DNA of 8,746 nucleotides from Chloroflexota bacterium (GCA_009778865.1 WRFJ01000030.1:1-8746); one strand, 5' to 3'. Counted from the stretch's first letter, positions 1-4,432 are shown. Notes: generated from the letters alone by a model not told the origin. A program made the numbers and translations.

Positions 1-409
1 AGATGTTGCCGGTAACGGTAAAGAAACGACCGGAAGAGTACATTTCCACATTGCCTTTCTTGCGGGCTCCCGGCGGTAAGGTGCCTTTACAGATGATGTG
101 AATGCCGCTGCCTGAAGGACTGTATTCTGTATAGCTTTGCAGAGTATCTACAAATTCATCAATAAAGTCTATCTGATCGACACACTTATCTAAATCCACC
201 CCAAAGTAAGGTTCTGAGAACATAAAGCCGATGCCGCTAAACTTATATTCTTTTTGGGCTTTTAAAGCCTGTTCAAAGGTGCCCCATGTGGCGGGGTCGT
301 TGCTTTTGGCATTAATTCCGTTATGGGGGTTTTTAGGGATCTTATTTATCCAGCACACCCACTGAGGGGTATTTTTTAATTCTTGCGGAACGTGTTGGTA
401 GTTACTCAT
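1..409 (-). CDS. Phage-type DNA primase/polymerase, N-terminal part (runs off window)
   Basis: This is the N-terminal 136 residues of a leftward gene whose 3' end lies outside the window. It reads as the primase-polymerase (PrimPol-like) domain found at the start of phage and plasmid replication primases. The sequence opens with a Gly/Pro/Trp-rich segment (P15-Q-W...W20). It then shows the acidic pair in FGVDLD (D72, D74), expected to bind metal, the SGSGIH motif (residues 99-104, H104) and EMYSSGRFFTVTG (residues 122-134, R127), which is typical of nucleotide-binding primase cores. The ATG at 409 is preceded by AAGGG seven bases upstream, and the start overlaps the stop of a short upstream frame (ATGAGTAA). 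A helicase domain may follow, but it is not visible. Its role would be priming replication of the mobile element. The assignment is from motifs and is fairly secure. Confidence 0.8.
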   Translation of the reverse strand, partial: MSNYQHVPQELKNTPQWVCWINKIPKNPHNGINAKSNDPATWGTFEQALKAQKEYKFSGIGFMFSEPYFGVDLDKCVDQIDFIDEFVDTLQSYTEYSPSGSGIHIICKGTLPPGARKKGNVEMYSSGRFFTVTGNI

Positions 410-576
410 CGGTTAACCCTTCAGTAAGTTTTTTTATGTAGTAAAACAGAATGCCGTAGATGAGAGAACTGCTGCCAGATTGCCGACATTGGTAATGGCA
501 ATGCTTTTAGAAGCAAGATGTTCAATTACCGCAAAGTTAATTTTTTTCTCTGGTATCTACAATAACGGATATTTGG
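402..576 (-). pseudogene. Decayed early-region remnant, possible ERCC4-type nuclease fragment
   Basis: No intact gene fits between the truncated ATPase and the primase. Leftward, one frame encodes QISVIVDTREK (about 575-543), which resembles the IVDTRE motif that opens ERCC4-type nuclease domains. It stops within a run of seven A residues. A shift of one frame at that run gives INFAVIEHLASKSIAITNV (about 541-485), a plausible continuation. A third stretch, SGSSSLIYGILFYYIKKL and onward, is open to a TAA that overlaps the primase ATG, as expected for the true C-terminus of a tightly packed upstream gene. I read this as one or more genes shortened by deletion and frameshift. The nuclease identity is tentative: it rests on one short motif, and the motif could instead be a Walker B strand from the adjacent ATPase. 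Confidence 0.35.
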
Positions 577-825
577 TTAAGAATTCTGGTATTGTTTAAA
601 CTGCAAGGTTTTGACATCGTTTAAAAGCTCCTGGTAAGAGTTAATGCTGATAATGTCGGTTCTGTGTTCGGGCTTGATGCGTTTTACGCCTTTATCAAAG
701 CCGATAAGCAGAGTACCGGGGGCTGAAAAAGCCAGCGTGGTCTTTCCCGCACCGGGTAAACCATAGATATTGGTGCAGAAATTTTCATTATTAAAATTTA
801 TTTGTGTATTTTTAACTATTGTCAT
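577..825 (-). pseudogene. Truncated phage AAA-family ATPase (AAA_24-like, RecA fold), N-terminal third
   Basis: The 82-residue product has a clear Walker A motif, GLPGAGKTT (residues 23-31), preceded by a hydrophobic strand. It is followed by LLIGFDKGVKRI, the pattern of phage-encoded nucleotide-binding proteins of the AAA_24 type that sit beside recombination and replication genes. Family members are usually above 200 residues. This one ends just after the VKTLQFKQY segment, where the Walker B strand should begin, so it lacks Walker B and the rest of the fold and is unlikely to hydrolyse ATP. Translation initiation looks intact, with AAGGGG about 8 bases before the ATG at 825. The gene probably lost its 3' part in the same event that scarred the region to its left. 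A sequencing or assembly error is possible but would have to explain several frame breaks. Confidence 0.65.
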
Positions 826-944
826 ATCTATTTTCCCCTTTTATTACTTTTTTCGATTTGTTATAATCTAGCCTGCTCCTTTTTATTAGTTGCCGTTTGC
901 TAGAGTGCGCAAAACTTTTACAGCTTTCGACAACTTGGAGCTTT

Positions 945-985
945 AAGACCGTTTAGCTTTATTGTCTAAGCGGTCTTCATTTTTT
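945..985 (+). terminator. Stem-loop with T-run, candidate rho-independent terminator
   Basis: Arms at 945-956 and 966-977 pair over 12 bp with a 9-nt loop. Read on the + strand the only irregularity is a G-U pair, and CATTTTTTCC follows. Read on the - strand the stem has an A-C mismatch and no good U-run, and the stem would include the last codons and stop of the HTH gene. The structure therefore fits rightward transcription better, although no rightward gene is known upstream. Confidence 0.5.
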
Positions 986-1289
986 CCAGCTCCAGCAGTT
1001 GTCTTGCGGCTTTAAAAATCTTCTGCAAGTCTAAGCCATAGTATTCAATAACTGTTTCGGTGGCTACATAGCCGCGTATCGGTGTTTTACCTCTTTCTAT
1101 AATCAGGTTGTGCATTAGTTTGATTTCGTCTGTGGTTTTGGTGCCGCTCCAGCCGAAAAACTCACCGATCTGCTGATTACTCAGCCACATGTTGGTACTT
1201 AGCAACTCAAACTGGCGCTGGGGATGAGCCGGATGGCGTTTCTTGTTGGGCGTGCCCAGTCTATTACTTGTTTTTCTTGTTTTTTCCAT
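966..1289 (-). CDS. Small HTH DNA-binding protein of the element's early operon (possible excisionase or regulator)
   Basis: This 107-residue basic protein lies directly downstream of the cro-like gene. Residues 1-25 are very basic and probably disordered. Residues 34-86 (from MWLSNQQIGEFFG to VIEYYGLD) look like a helix-turn-helix or winged-helix unit in which a helix starting SNQQIGEFFGWS precedes a second helix. The position and size match small phage early regulators or recombination directionality factors, but I do not recognise the family. The start used is the ATG at 1289, preceded by AAGGGAAG with a 3-5 base gap. A TTG at 1319 extends the frame by ten residues but lacks a ribosome binding site and touches the preceding stop codon. 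Its last codons form one arm of the hairpin at 945-977. It is expected to be transcribed from the leftward promoter near 1560 together with the cro-like gene. Confidence 0.65.
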   Translation of the reverse strand: MEKTRKTSNRLGTPNKKRHPAHPQRQFELLSTNMWLSNQQIGEFFGWSGTKTTDEIKLMHNLIIERGKTPIRGYVATETVIEYYGLDLQKIFKAARQLLELEKMKTA

Positions 1290-1319
1290 AGTCTTCCCTT
1301 GCTTATTACGTTTATGCAA

Positions 1320-1526
1320 CTAACGACTTAAAAAAATAGTCTCCACTTCATCCGATGTTAGCTCGTAACGTTCTTTAATGTGCCTGATCTCTTCGCGCAG
1401 AAAATCTGTTCGGCCGCTCATCTTACGATAGAGCGTAGCTTCATTTATCCGCAAATACCGAGCCAAGGCCTTATATGTATCATCTTTTGCAACCATCTTT
1501 ATCTTCAATAATTTTTTATCAAACAT
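1320..1526 (-). CDS. Cro-like HTH transcriptional regulator
   Basis: The 68-residue product has a compact helix-turn-helix: residues 16-40 read DTYKALARYLRINEATLYRKMSG, with the recognition helix around NEATLYRKM. A tail of the type EIRHIKERYELTSDEVETIF follows, as in the short phage regulators transcribed divergently from lysogeny repressors. Its expected role is to repress the repressor promoter and commit the element to its early programme. The start is the ATG at 1526, with GGGAG seven bases upstream. An in-frame ATG at 1550 is excluded because the leftward promoter (-10 at 1556-1561) places transcription start at about 1549, after that codon, and it has no ribosome binding site. The stop is followed by the next leftward gene 30 bases on, so the two are probably one transcript. 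Confidence 0.75.
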   Translation of the reverse strand: MFDKKLLKIKMVAKDDTYKALARYLRINEATLYRKMSGRTDFLREEIRHIKERYELTSDEVETIFLSR

Positions 1527-1539
1527 ACACTTTCTCCCT

Positions 1540-1639
1540 GTTACATTCATGCAATATTATAAAGCTATGGCGACATTAGCGTCAAGCATATATGCAACTA
1601 TTTTGTATTTGTTTGAATTTAGTATTGCAAAATTGCAAT
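1540..1639. promoter_or_regulatory. Putative three-site operator region for the repressor/Cro switch
   Basis: A perfect dyad ATTGCA-N4-TGCAAT lies at 1624-1639 and overlaps the -35 box of the repressor promoter. Two weaker copies have the same 6-4-6 geometry: GTTACA-N4-TGCAAT at 1540-1555, beside the -10 of the leftward promoter, and CAAGCA-N4-TGCAAC at 1583-1598, touching its -35. The second also contains the palindrome GCATATATGC. The copies are 41-43 bp apart. Their placement on both promoters is what operators of a lysogeny switch should show. Binding is inferred from symmetry only. Confidence 0.5.
1556..1585 (-). promoter_or_regulatory. Leftward early promoter (P_R/cro type)
   Basis: On the - strand TTGACG (1580-1585) and TATAAT (1556-1561) are separated by 18 bp, matching the sigma-70 consensus at 11 of 12 positions. 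The predicted transcription start is near 1549, giving a 23-base leader that carries the Shine-Dalgarno sequence of the cro-like gene. It faces away from the repressor promoter about 65 bp to its right. Confidence 0.8.
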
Positions 1640-1653
1640 AAAATATTTATAAT
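1625..1653 (+). promoter_or_regulatory. Repressor promoter (P_RM type), predicted to give a leaderless mRNA
   Basis: TTGCAA (1625-1630) and TATAAT (1648-1653) are 17 bp apart. Counting from the last base of the -10 as position -7 puts +1 at 1660, which is the A of the repressor ATG. No Shine-Dalgarno sequence precedes that ATG. Phage lambda cI is also leaderless when transcribed from P_RM. Confidence 0.75.
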
Positions 1654-1659
1654 AGAAAC

Positions 1660-2001
1660 ATGGAAACTAGAGATTTAATCAAACAAAAAAGACAGAGCCT
1701 TAATCTGACCCAAGAACAGGTAGCGCAGTTTGTAGGAGTCAGTAAAGCCACCGTTTCACGCTGGGAATCGGGCTTTATTGCCCAAATGAAGTCCGGTCAC
1801 ATAGCTAAGATAGCCAAAATTCTACAGCTGTCTCCGTCTATGATTACCGGCTGTTCTCCGGCCGATGAGGTGGAGAGACTGCGTGAGGAGTTAGCCTTAT
1901 CCCCCGAAAGAAAGGCTTTGCTTAAAGCTACCAGTAAACTAACCCCCGAAGCCATTAAAAATATCACCAGAATGATCCAGTCGTTTCCGGATATTGATTA
2001 A
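1660..2001 (+). CDS. XRE/cI-like lysogeny repressor (ImmR type)
   Basis: This 113-residue protein has an N-terminal HTH_3 domain at residues 5-62. The helix-turn-helix LTQEQVAQFVGVSKATVSRWE (16-36) is canonical for phage and integrative-element repressors. The C-terminal part (residues 65-113, with SPERKALLKATSKLTPEAI) is short and has no S24 self-cleavage domain, so RecA-stimulated autocleavage is not expected. Instead a metallopeptidase gene follows directly, the arrangement of the ImmR/ImmA pair of ICEBs1, where ImmA cleaves the repressor. Expected function is to silence the leftward early promoter by binding the operator dyads between 1540 and 1639 and to control its own promoter. The ATG at 1660 coincides with the predicted transcription start and lacks a ribosome binding site. 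Next gene begins 23 bases after the stop. Confidence 0.88.
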   Translation: METRDLIKQKRQSLNLTQEQVAQFVGVSKATVSRWESGFIAQMKSGHIAKIAKILQLSPSMITGCSPADEVERLREELALSPERKALLKATSKLTPEAIKNITRMIQSFPDID

Positions 2002-2024
2002 ACTAAAGAAAGCAGAGAATTACT

Positions 2025-2240
2025 ATGGAAGAATTGATTGTACGGTTCAAAGAATTAGAGTATGGGGCTGCCGCTTTAACGATCAGAGATAAGAACGGGG
2101 ACTATAATGTCTATTTAGATCCCCGTGTTTCAGCCTCCACCAGAAAAGCAGCCTATGACCATGAAATAAGACACATTCAGCAGGGACATTTTGATTCCTT
2201 GAAGTCCATAAGACAAAAGGAACTAGAGGCAGATGAATAA
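2025..2240 (+). CDS. Minimal ImmA/IrrE-family metallopeptidase
   Basis: The 71-residue product contains HEIRH (H46, E47, H50), the zinc-binding HExxH signature, preceded by a helix YD and followed by IQQGHFD, as in ImmA/IrrE proteins. An acidic KELEADE segment (65-71) at the very end probably supplies the third zinc ligand (E66 or E68). Most characterised family members are roughly twice this length, so this is a stripped-down form ending almost at the third ligand. Short versions of this kind accompany many phage repressors. The likely substrate is the repressor encoded immediately upstream, whose cleavage would release the early promoter. The ATG at 2025 has only a weak purine-rich ribosome site (AGAGA), so it may be translated by coupling. 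Its TAA shares a base with the integrase ATG (TAATG). Confidence 0.75.
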   Translation: MEELIVRFKELEYGAAALTIRDKNGDYNVYLDPRVSASTRKAAYDHEIRHIQQGHFDSLKSIRQKELEADE

Positions 2241-3316
2241 TGGCCAGTTATGAGAAAGACAATAAAACAGGCTTATGGAGCGTCCGCTACTGGGTAGACG
2301 GTTTAGAGGGACGCAAGCAGAGAAGGAAGAGTGGGTTTTCTACCAAGATTGAAGCCCAAAGATATCACGCTGCAGTTATGATTGAAAGCAGTGAATCTAC
2401 CGATATCTCTATGACATTGGATACGTTGTTTGATTTATATCTAAAACACAGTGTTGGCAGAATAAAGAATAGCACCAGAGACACTTTTACACGTGATTAC
2501 AACGCATATATTAAATCTTATTTTGGCTCAAAAAAAGTTGTTAAAATTACCACTAAAGATATCAGGCAATGGCAAACTCACTTAATCAGTAAGGAATTAT
2601 CCCACACTTATGTGGTTAAAATTCAACGTATATTTTCTATAATTATTAACTTCGGCATAAAGTATTATGACCTCGATAGCAACCCGATAAAAAAATGCGA
2701 CTTGCCGCGTGATACAAGCCCACATAAGGAAATGGACTTTTGGACAGAAGACGAATTTAAGCGGTTCATAGAGAGTGTGGATGAGTTACTATGGCGCAGC
2801 TTTTTCTCATTCTTATACTTAACAGGTTGCCGTCGTGGCGAGGCTTTAGCTATTACTTGGCAAGACATTAATAATGGTGCGGTAAAAATTCATAAGCATG
2901 TCAATACTAAAGGTGTAGATGGCTACGAGATTACATCTCCGAAAAATCCATCTAGTGTTCGCACAGTCTTACTGCCAGACACGCTAGTTGCACATTTAGC
3001 GGCATTTAAGAAAGAATGCGAGCAGATAGATGGCTGGAGCGAAGGAGCCTTTGTTTTCGGCGTACACAGGCCGCTTGCTTTATCAATAATCCAGCGCAAG
3101 CTGACATCGTACGCCCAAAAGGCCGGAGTTAAGCGTATAAGAGTTCATGACTTACGCCACTCTCATGCCAGTCTGCTTATCCACAAAGGGTGTAATATTT
3201 TAGTAGTAGCTCAGCGCCTTGGACATACTGATATTAATAGGACTTTAAATACTTATAGCCATTTATACCCATCAGCCCAAAAAGATATTTTAAACCTAAT
3301 AAATATCTCATTTTGA
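2240..3316 (+). CDS. int: Tyrosine recombinase (phage/ICE-type integrase)
   Basis: This 358-residue protein has the full integrase architecture. Residues 1-50 (GLWSVRYWVDG, then a GFSTKIEAQ helix) are an AP2-like arm-binding domain. About 55-150 is the SAM-like core-binding domain. From 165 onward is the catalytic domain, with all expected residues visible: R198 in TGCRRGEA, K235 in the SPKN hairpin, H303 and R306 in HDLRH, H329 in LGHT and the nucleophile Y339 in TYSHLYP. It should catalyse site-specific integration and, with a directionality factor, excision. The ATG overlaps the ImmA stop by one base, with AGAGG about nine bases upstream, so it appears to be the last gene of the repressor operon. 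The gene ends about 125 bp from the tRNA-Gly tail that is its likely attachment core. Length and motifs are complete; I see no sign of inactivation. Confidence 0.95.
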   Translation: MASYEKDNKTGLWSVRYWVDGLEGRKQRRKSGFSTKIEAQRYHAAVMIESSESTDISMTLDTLFDLYLKHSVGRIKNSTRDTFTRDYNAYIKSYFGSKKVVKITTKDIRQWQTHLISKELSHTYVVKIQRIFSIIINFGIKYYDLDSNPIKKCDLPRDTSPHKEMDFWTEDEFKRFIESVDELLWRSFFSFLYLTGCRRGEALAITWQDINNGAVKIHKHVNTKGVDGYEITSPKNPSSVRTVLLPDTLVAHLAAFKKECEQIDGWSEGAFVFGVHRPLALSIIQRKLTSYAQKAGVKRIRVHDLRHSHASLLIHKGCNILVVAQRLGHTDINRTLNTYSHLYPSAQKDILNLINISF

Positions 3317-3337
3317 TGGCACAAAAATGGCACAAAA
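3316..3337 (+). repeat. 11-bp perfect tandem repeat at the integrase 3' end (candidate arm-type sites)
   Basis: ATGGCACAAAA occurs twice head to tail (3316-3326 and 3327-3337), beginning at the last base of the integrase stop codon. Integrases with an N-terminal arm-binding domain recognise short direct repeats flanking the att core, and this is where such sites should be. A second direct repeat, CGGTGTT, follows at 3348-3354 and 3368-3374. Arm-site function is inferred. Confidence 0.5.
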
Positions 3338-3341
3338 AAAT

Positions 3342-3357
3342 AAAACACGGTGTTTTT
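3342..3357 (+). terminator. Weak hairpin after the integrase operon
   Basis: AAAACA (3342-3347) and TGTTTT (3351-3356) form a 6-bp stem with a CGG loop and end in a T-run. It is AT-rich and short, so if it ends the repressor-immA-int transcript it is probably inefficient. Confidence 0.25.
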
Positions 3358-3372
3358 AAGTGGTTTTCGGTG

Positions 3373-3402
3373 TTGCAAACTATACCGTTTTAGGTTTATA
3401 AT
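3373..3402 (+). promoter_or_regulatory. Outward-facing promoter candidate next to attR
   Basis: TTGCAA (3373-3378) and TATAAT (3397-3402) are separated by 18 bp. They point out of the element, across the tRNA-Gly tail, toward tRNA-Cys. The -35 is identical to that of the repressor promoter. No element gene lies downstream, so a natural target would be the host tRNA-Cys, which the insertion separates from its original upstream promoter. Confidence 0.45.
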
Positions 3403-3439
3403 GGCATATCTTGGGGTTGGAAAAAAGATTTCAAACGTC

Positions 3440-3456
3440 TCTCGTCTTCCGCTCCA
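3440..3456 (+). other. attR core: 3' end of a tRNA-Gly(GCC) gene
   Basis: TCTCGTCTTCCGCTCCA equals the 3' half of the T-stem, the acceptor strand CTTCCGC, the discriminator T and CCA of a bacterial tRNA-Gly(GCC) whose 5' end would be GCGGAAG. The match breaks upstream in the T-loop, and no tRNA body precedes it. This is the tail left when an element integrates into the 3' end of a tRNA gene. The order that follows, tRNA-Cys then tRNA-Leu(UAA), matches the known Gly-Cys-Leu cluster and supports the reading. The family match is from memory of tRNA-Gly sequences. Confidence 0.75.
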
Positions 3457-3464
3457 TAAAAACC

Positions 3465-3492
3465 AACACCCGTGACAAGAGCGGGTGTTTTA
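3465..3492 (+). terminator. Hairpin between the tRNA-Gly tail and tRNA-Cys
   Basis: AACACCCG (3465-3472) and CGGGTGTT (3482-3489) form a perfect 8-bp GC-rich stem with a 9-nt loop, followed by four T and preceded by A-rich sequence. The shape is that of a modest, possibly bidirectional intrinsic terminator. Being inside a tRNA cluster, it could alternatively be a partial terminator or an RNA-processing element, since a full stop here would cut tRNA-Cys off from upstream transcription. Confidence 0.5.
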
Positions 3493-3499
3493 ATAAAAC

Positions 3500-3574
3500 G
3501 GCGACATAGCCAAGCGGTAAGGCAGAGCTCTGCAAAAGCTCCATTCACCAGTTCGAATCTGGTTGTCGCCTCCA
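3500..3574 (+). tRNA. tRNA-Cys (anticodon GCA)
   Basis: The cloverleaf is complete. The acceptor GGCGACA (3500-3506) pairs with TGTCGCC (3564-3570), the discriminator is T and CCA is encoded (3572-3574). The anticodon stem GAGCT/AGCTC encloses the loop CTGCAAA, with anticodon GCA at 3532-3534. The T-arm has the TTCGAAT loop closed by ACCAG/CTGGT. It decodes UGC/UGU. It lies 44 bp after the tRNA-Gly tail and is followed by a strong terminator. Confidence 0.97.
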
Positions 3575-3586
3575 AGCCAAAATTAT

Positions 3587-3635
3587 CCTCCGAATTTAGC
3601 TTTAAAATAGGCTTTTTTCGGGGGTTTTTTATTTT
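3587..3635 (+). terminator. Rho-independent terminator after tRNA-Cys
   Basis: CCTCCGAA (3587-3594) pairs with TTCGGGGG (3617-3624), with one G-U pair. A further inner pairing AGCT/GGCT extends the stem, and TTTTTTATTTT follows. It starts 13 bases after the tRNA CCA end. Confidence 0.8.
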
Positions 3636-3638
3636 CAG

Positions 3639-3660
3639 ATAGCACACAGATAGCACAAAA
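3639..3660 (+). repeat. Imperfect 11-bp tandem repeat resembling the integrase-end repeat
   Basis: ATAGCACACAG and ATAGCACAAAA (9 of 11 identical) lie immediately after the tRNA-Cys terminator. They resemble the ATGGCACAAAA pair at 3316-3337, about 320 bp away. In one frame each tract encodes a similar peptide, DGTKMAQK at 3315 and DSTQIAQK at 3638. This may be the relic of a second integrase end or arm-site cluster. The stretch 3661-3798 holds no convincing gene. Confidence 0.4.
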
Positions 3661-3798
3661 ATTTAAGAATTAGTTTTTCTTCCATATGTATACGATATCA
3701 AAACCCACTGAACAAATCCCGACACAGACCCTGCCGTATAATTAAAAAAGTTTTGCCTGTGTAACTATATTGATCTTTTCTCTAAGCCGCTTAAGGCT

Positions 3799-3827
3799 TT
3801 TAGCAATAGATTATTTTGTGATATAAT
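3799..3827 (+). promoter_or_regulatory. Promoter of tRNA-Leu
   Basis: A perfect TATAAT at 3822-3827 lies 13 bases before the tRNA, with a poor -35 candidate TTTAGC (3799-3804) at 17 bp spacing. It indicates that tRNA-Leu is transcribed independently of tRNA-Cys, as expected given the terminator between them. Confidence 0.6.
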
Positions 3828-3840
3828 ACTTCTCGTAAAT

Positions 3841-3923
3841 GCCGAGATGGCGGAATAGGCAGACGCAGCGGACTTAAAATCCGCCGAGAAATCGTGTGGG
3901 TTCGACCCCCTCTCTCGGCACCA
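3841..3923 (+). tRNA. tRNA-Leu (anticodon UAA)
   Basis: The acceptor GCCGAGA (3841-3847) pairs with TCTCGGC (3913-3919), the discriminator is A and CCA is encoded (3921-3923). The anticodon stem GCGGA/TCCGC encloses CTTAAAA, with anticodon TAA at 3875-3877. A variable arm (CCGAGAAATCG region) and the TTCGACC T-loop follow, as expected for a class II tRNA-Leu. It decodes UUA/UUG. Gly-Cys-Leu(UAA) order is shared with glyW-cysT-leuZ of E. coli. Confidence 0.97.
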
Positions 3924-3934
3924 ACTTGTTAAAT

Positions 3935-3977
3935 ACACCCCCGTAAAAACGTCTGAAAAACGTTTTTACGGGGGTGT
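3935..3977. terminator. Perfect 17-bp inverted repeat between convergent units
   Basis: Arms 3935-3951 and 3961-3977 are perfectly complementary (ACACCCCCGTAAAAACG and its reverse complement) with a 9-nt loop. It sits between tRNA-Leu (rightward) and the HTH/coiled-coil gene (leftward), where a shared terminator is expected. No T-run follows the outer stem on either strand; the T-run lies inside the stem. Termination is therefore likely but not of the textbook form. Confidence 0.6.
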
Positions 3978-4012
3978 CGCTTGGTTAAACATGTTTCTAT
4001 TTTTACCTTCTT

Positions 4013-4426
4013 TTAATTGCCAAAAATACGACTCCAAAAGCCTCTTTTAGATGCTTTGGTTTTAGGAGCTTCCAAAAACTGCATTTTTTCGCTTAACATC
4101 TGTACTTTAGCTTCGGCAGCACCCACACGACGGGCTAGATCTATATTTTGCTGCGAAAGATCACGTATTACTTTAAGCAGTTCGGTTACTTCTGGTGGAT
4201 TAGGATGGCTATTATCAGCTTCTTCCAAGAGCTCGTCTGCGACGACAGTAGCATCAATAGGTTTGTCTAGCACAATGCGATATTCTTCGCCAAAACGTCC
4301 CCCAACTTTAATGGCTTTTAAAGAACCATCTTTAATACGTCTTCTCACGGTACGCACTGATACATTCAATTTCTCGGCAGCTTGATTGATGTTTAAACCA
4401 ATTTCTTGATGTTTTTCATTATTCAT
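4013..4426 (-). CDS. HTH plus coiled-coil protein with amphipathic C-terminus (RacA-like architecture)
   Basis: The 137-residue product begins with a MerR/excisionase-type helix-turn-helix (residues 11-52: INQAAEKLNVSVRTVRRRIKDG, then a wing with VGGRFGEEYRI). An acidic linker (55-78) follows, then a heptad-rich helix predicted to form a coiled coil (about 79-120, ELLKVIRDLSQQNIDLARRV). The tail is basic and aromatic, KRGFWSRIFGN (127-137), a typical amphipathic membrane-targeting end. DNA binding, dimerisation and membrane contact together resemble Bacillus RacA and similar HTH proteins, but sequence-level homology is not shown and the function is unknown. The frame starts at the ATG at 4426, which coincides with the predicted transcription start, with no Shine-Dalgarno sequence. 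It is monocistronic, convergent with tRNA-Leu and divergent from the SPFH operon. Confidence 0.8.
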   Translation of the reverse strand: MNNEKHQEIGLNINQAAEKLNVSVRTVRRRIKDGSLKAIKVGGRFGEEYRIVLDKPIDATVVADELLEEADNSHPNPPEVTELLKVIRDLSQQNIDLARRVGAAEAKVQMLSEKMQFLEAPKTKASKRGFWSRIFGN

Positions 4427-4432
4427 GAGACC

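Noticed and set aside
2665..2868. 67-residue leftward open frame inside the integrase
   Set aside because: It is the antisense of the catalytic domain coding sequence, with no support.
3500..3574. tRNA-Cys as the attachment gene of the element
   Set aside because: Its 5' end faces the element, whereas tRNA-targeting integrases normally use the 3' end. The tRNA-Gly tail fits the expected geometry.
3396..3656. 86-residue leftward open frame over the tRNA region
   Set aside because: It is the antisense reading of tRNA-Cys (the GLEATTRFEL segment comes from the T-arm) plus the tRNA-Gly tail and terminators. It has no ribosome site.
3722..3762. ACACAG/CTGTGT inverted repeat and a TATAAT in the Cys-Leu gap
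   Set aside because: The arms are only 6 bp and 29 bp apart, and the TATAAT at 3737-3742 has no matching -35. Both are within chance expectation for AT-rich DNA.
4017..4385. 122-residue rightward open frame
   Set aside because: It is the opposite strand of the HTH/coiled-coil gene, Ser/Thr-rich with no motif, and has no promoter or ribosome site of its own.
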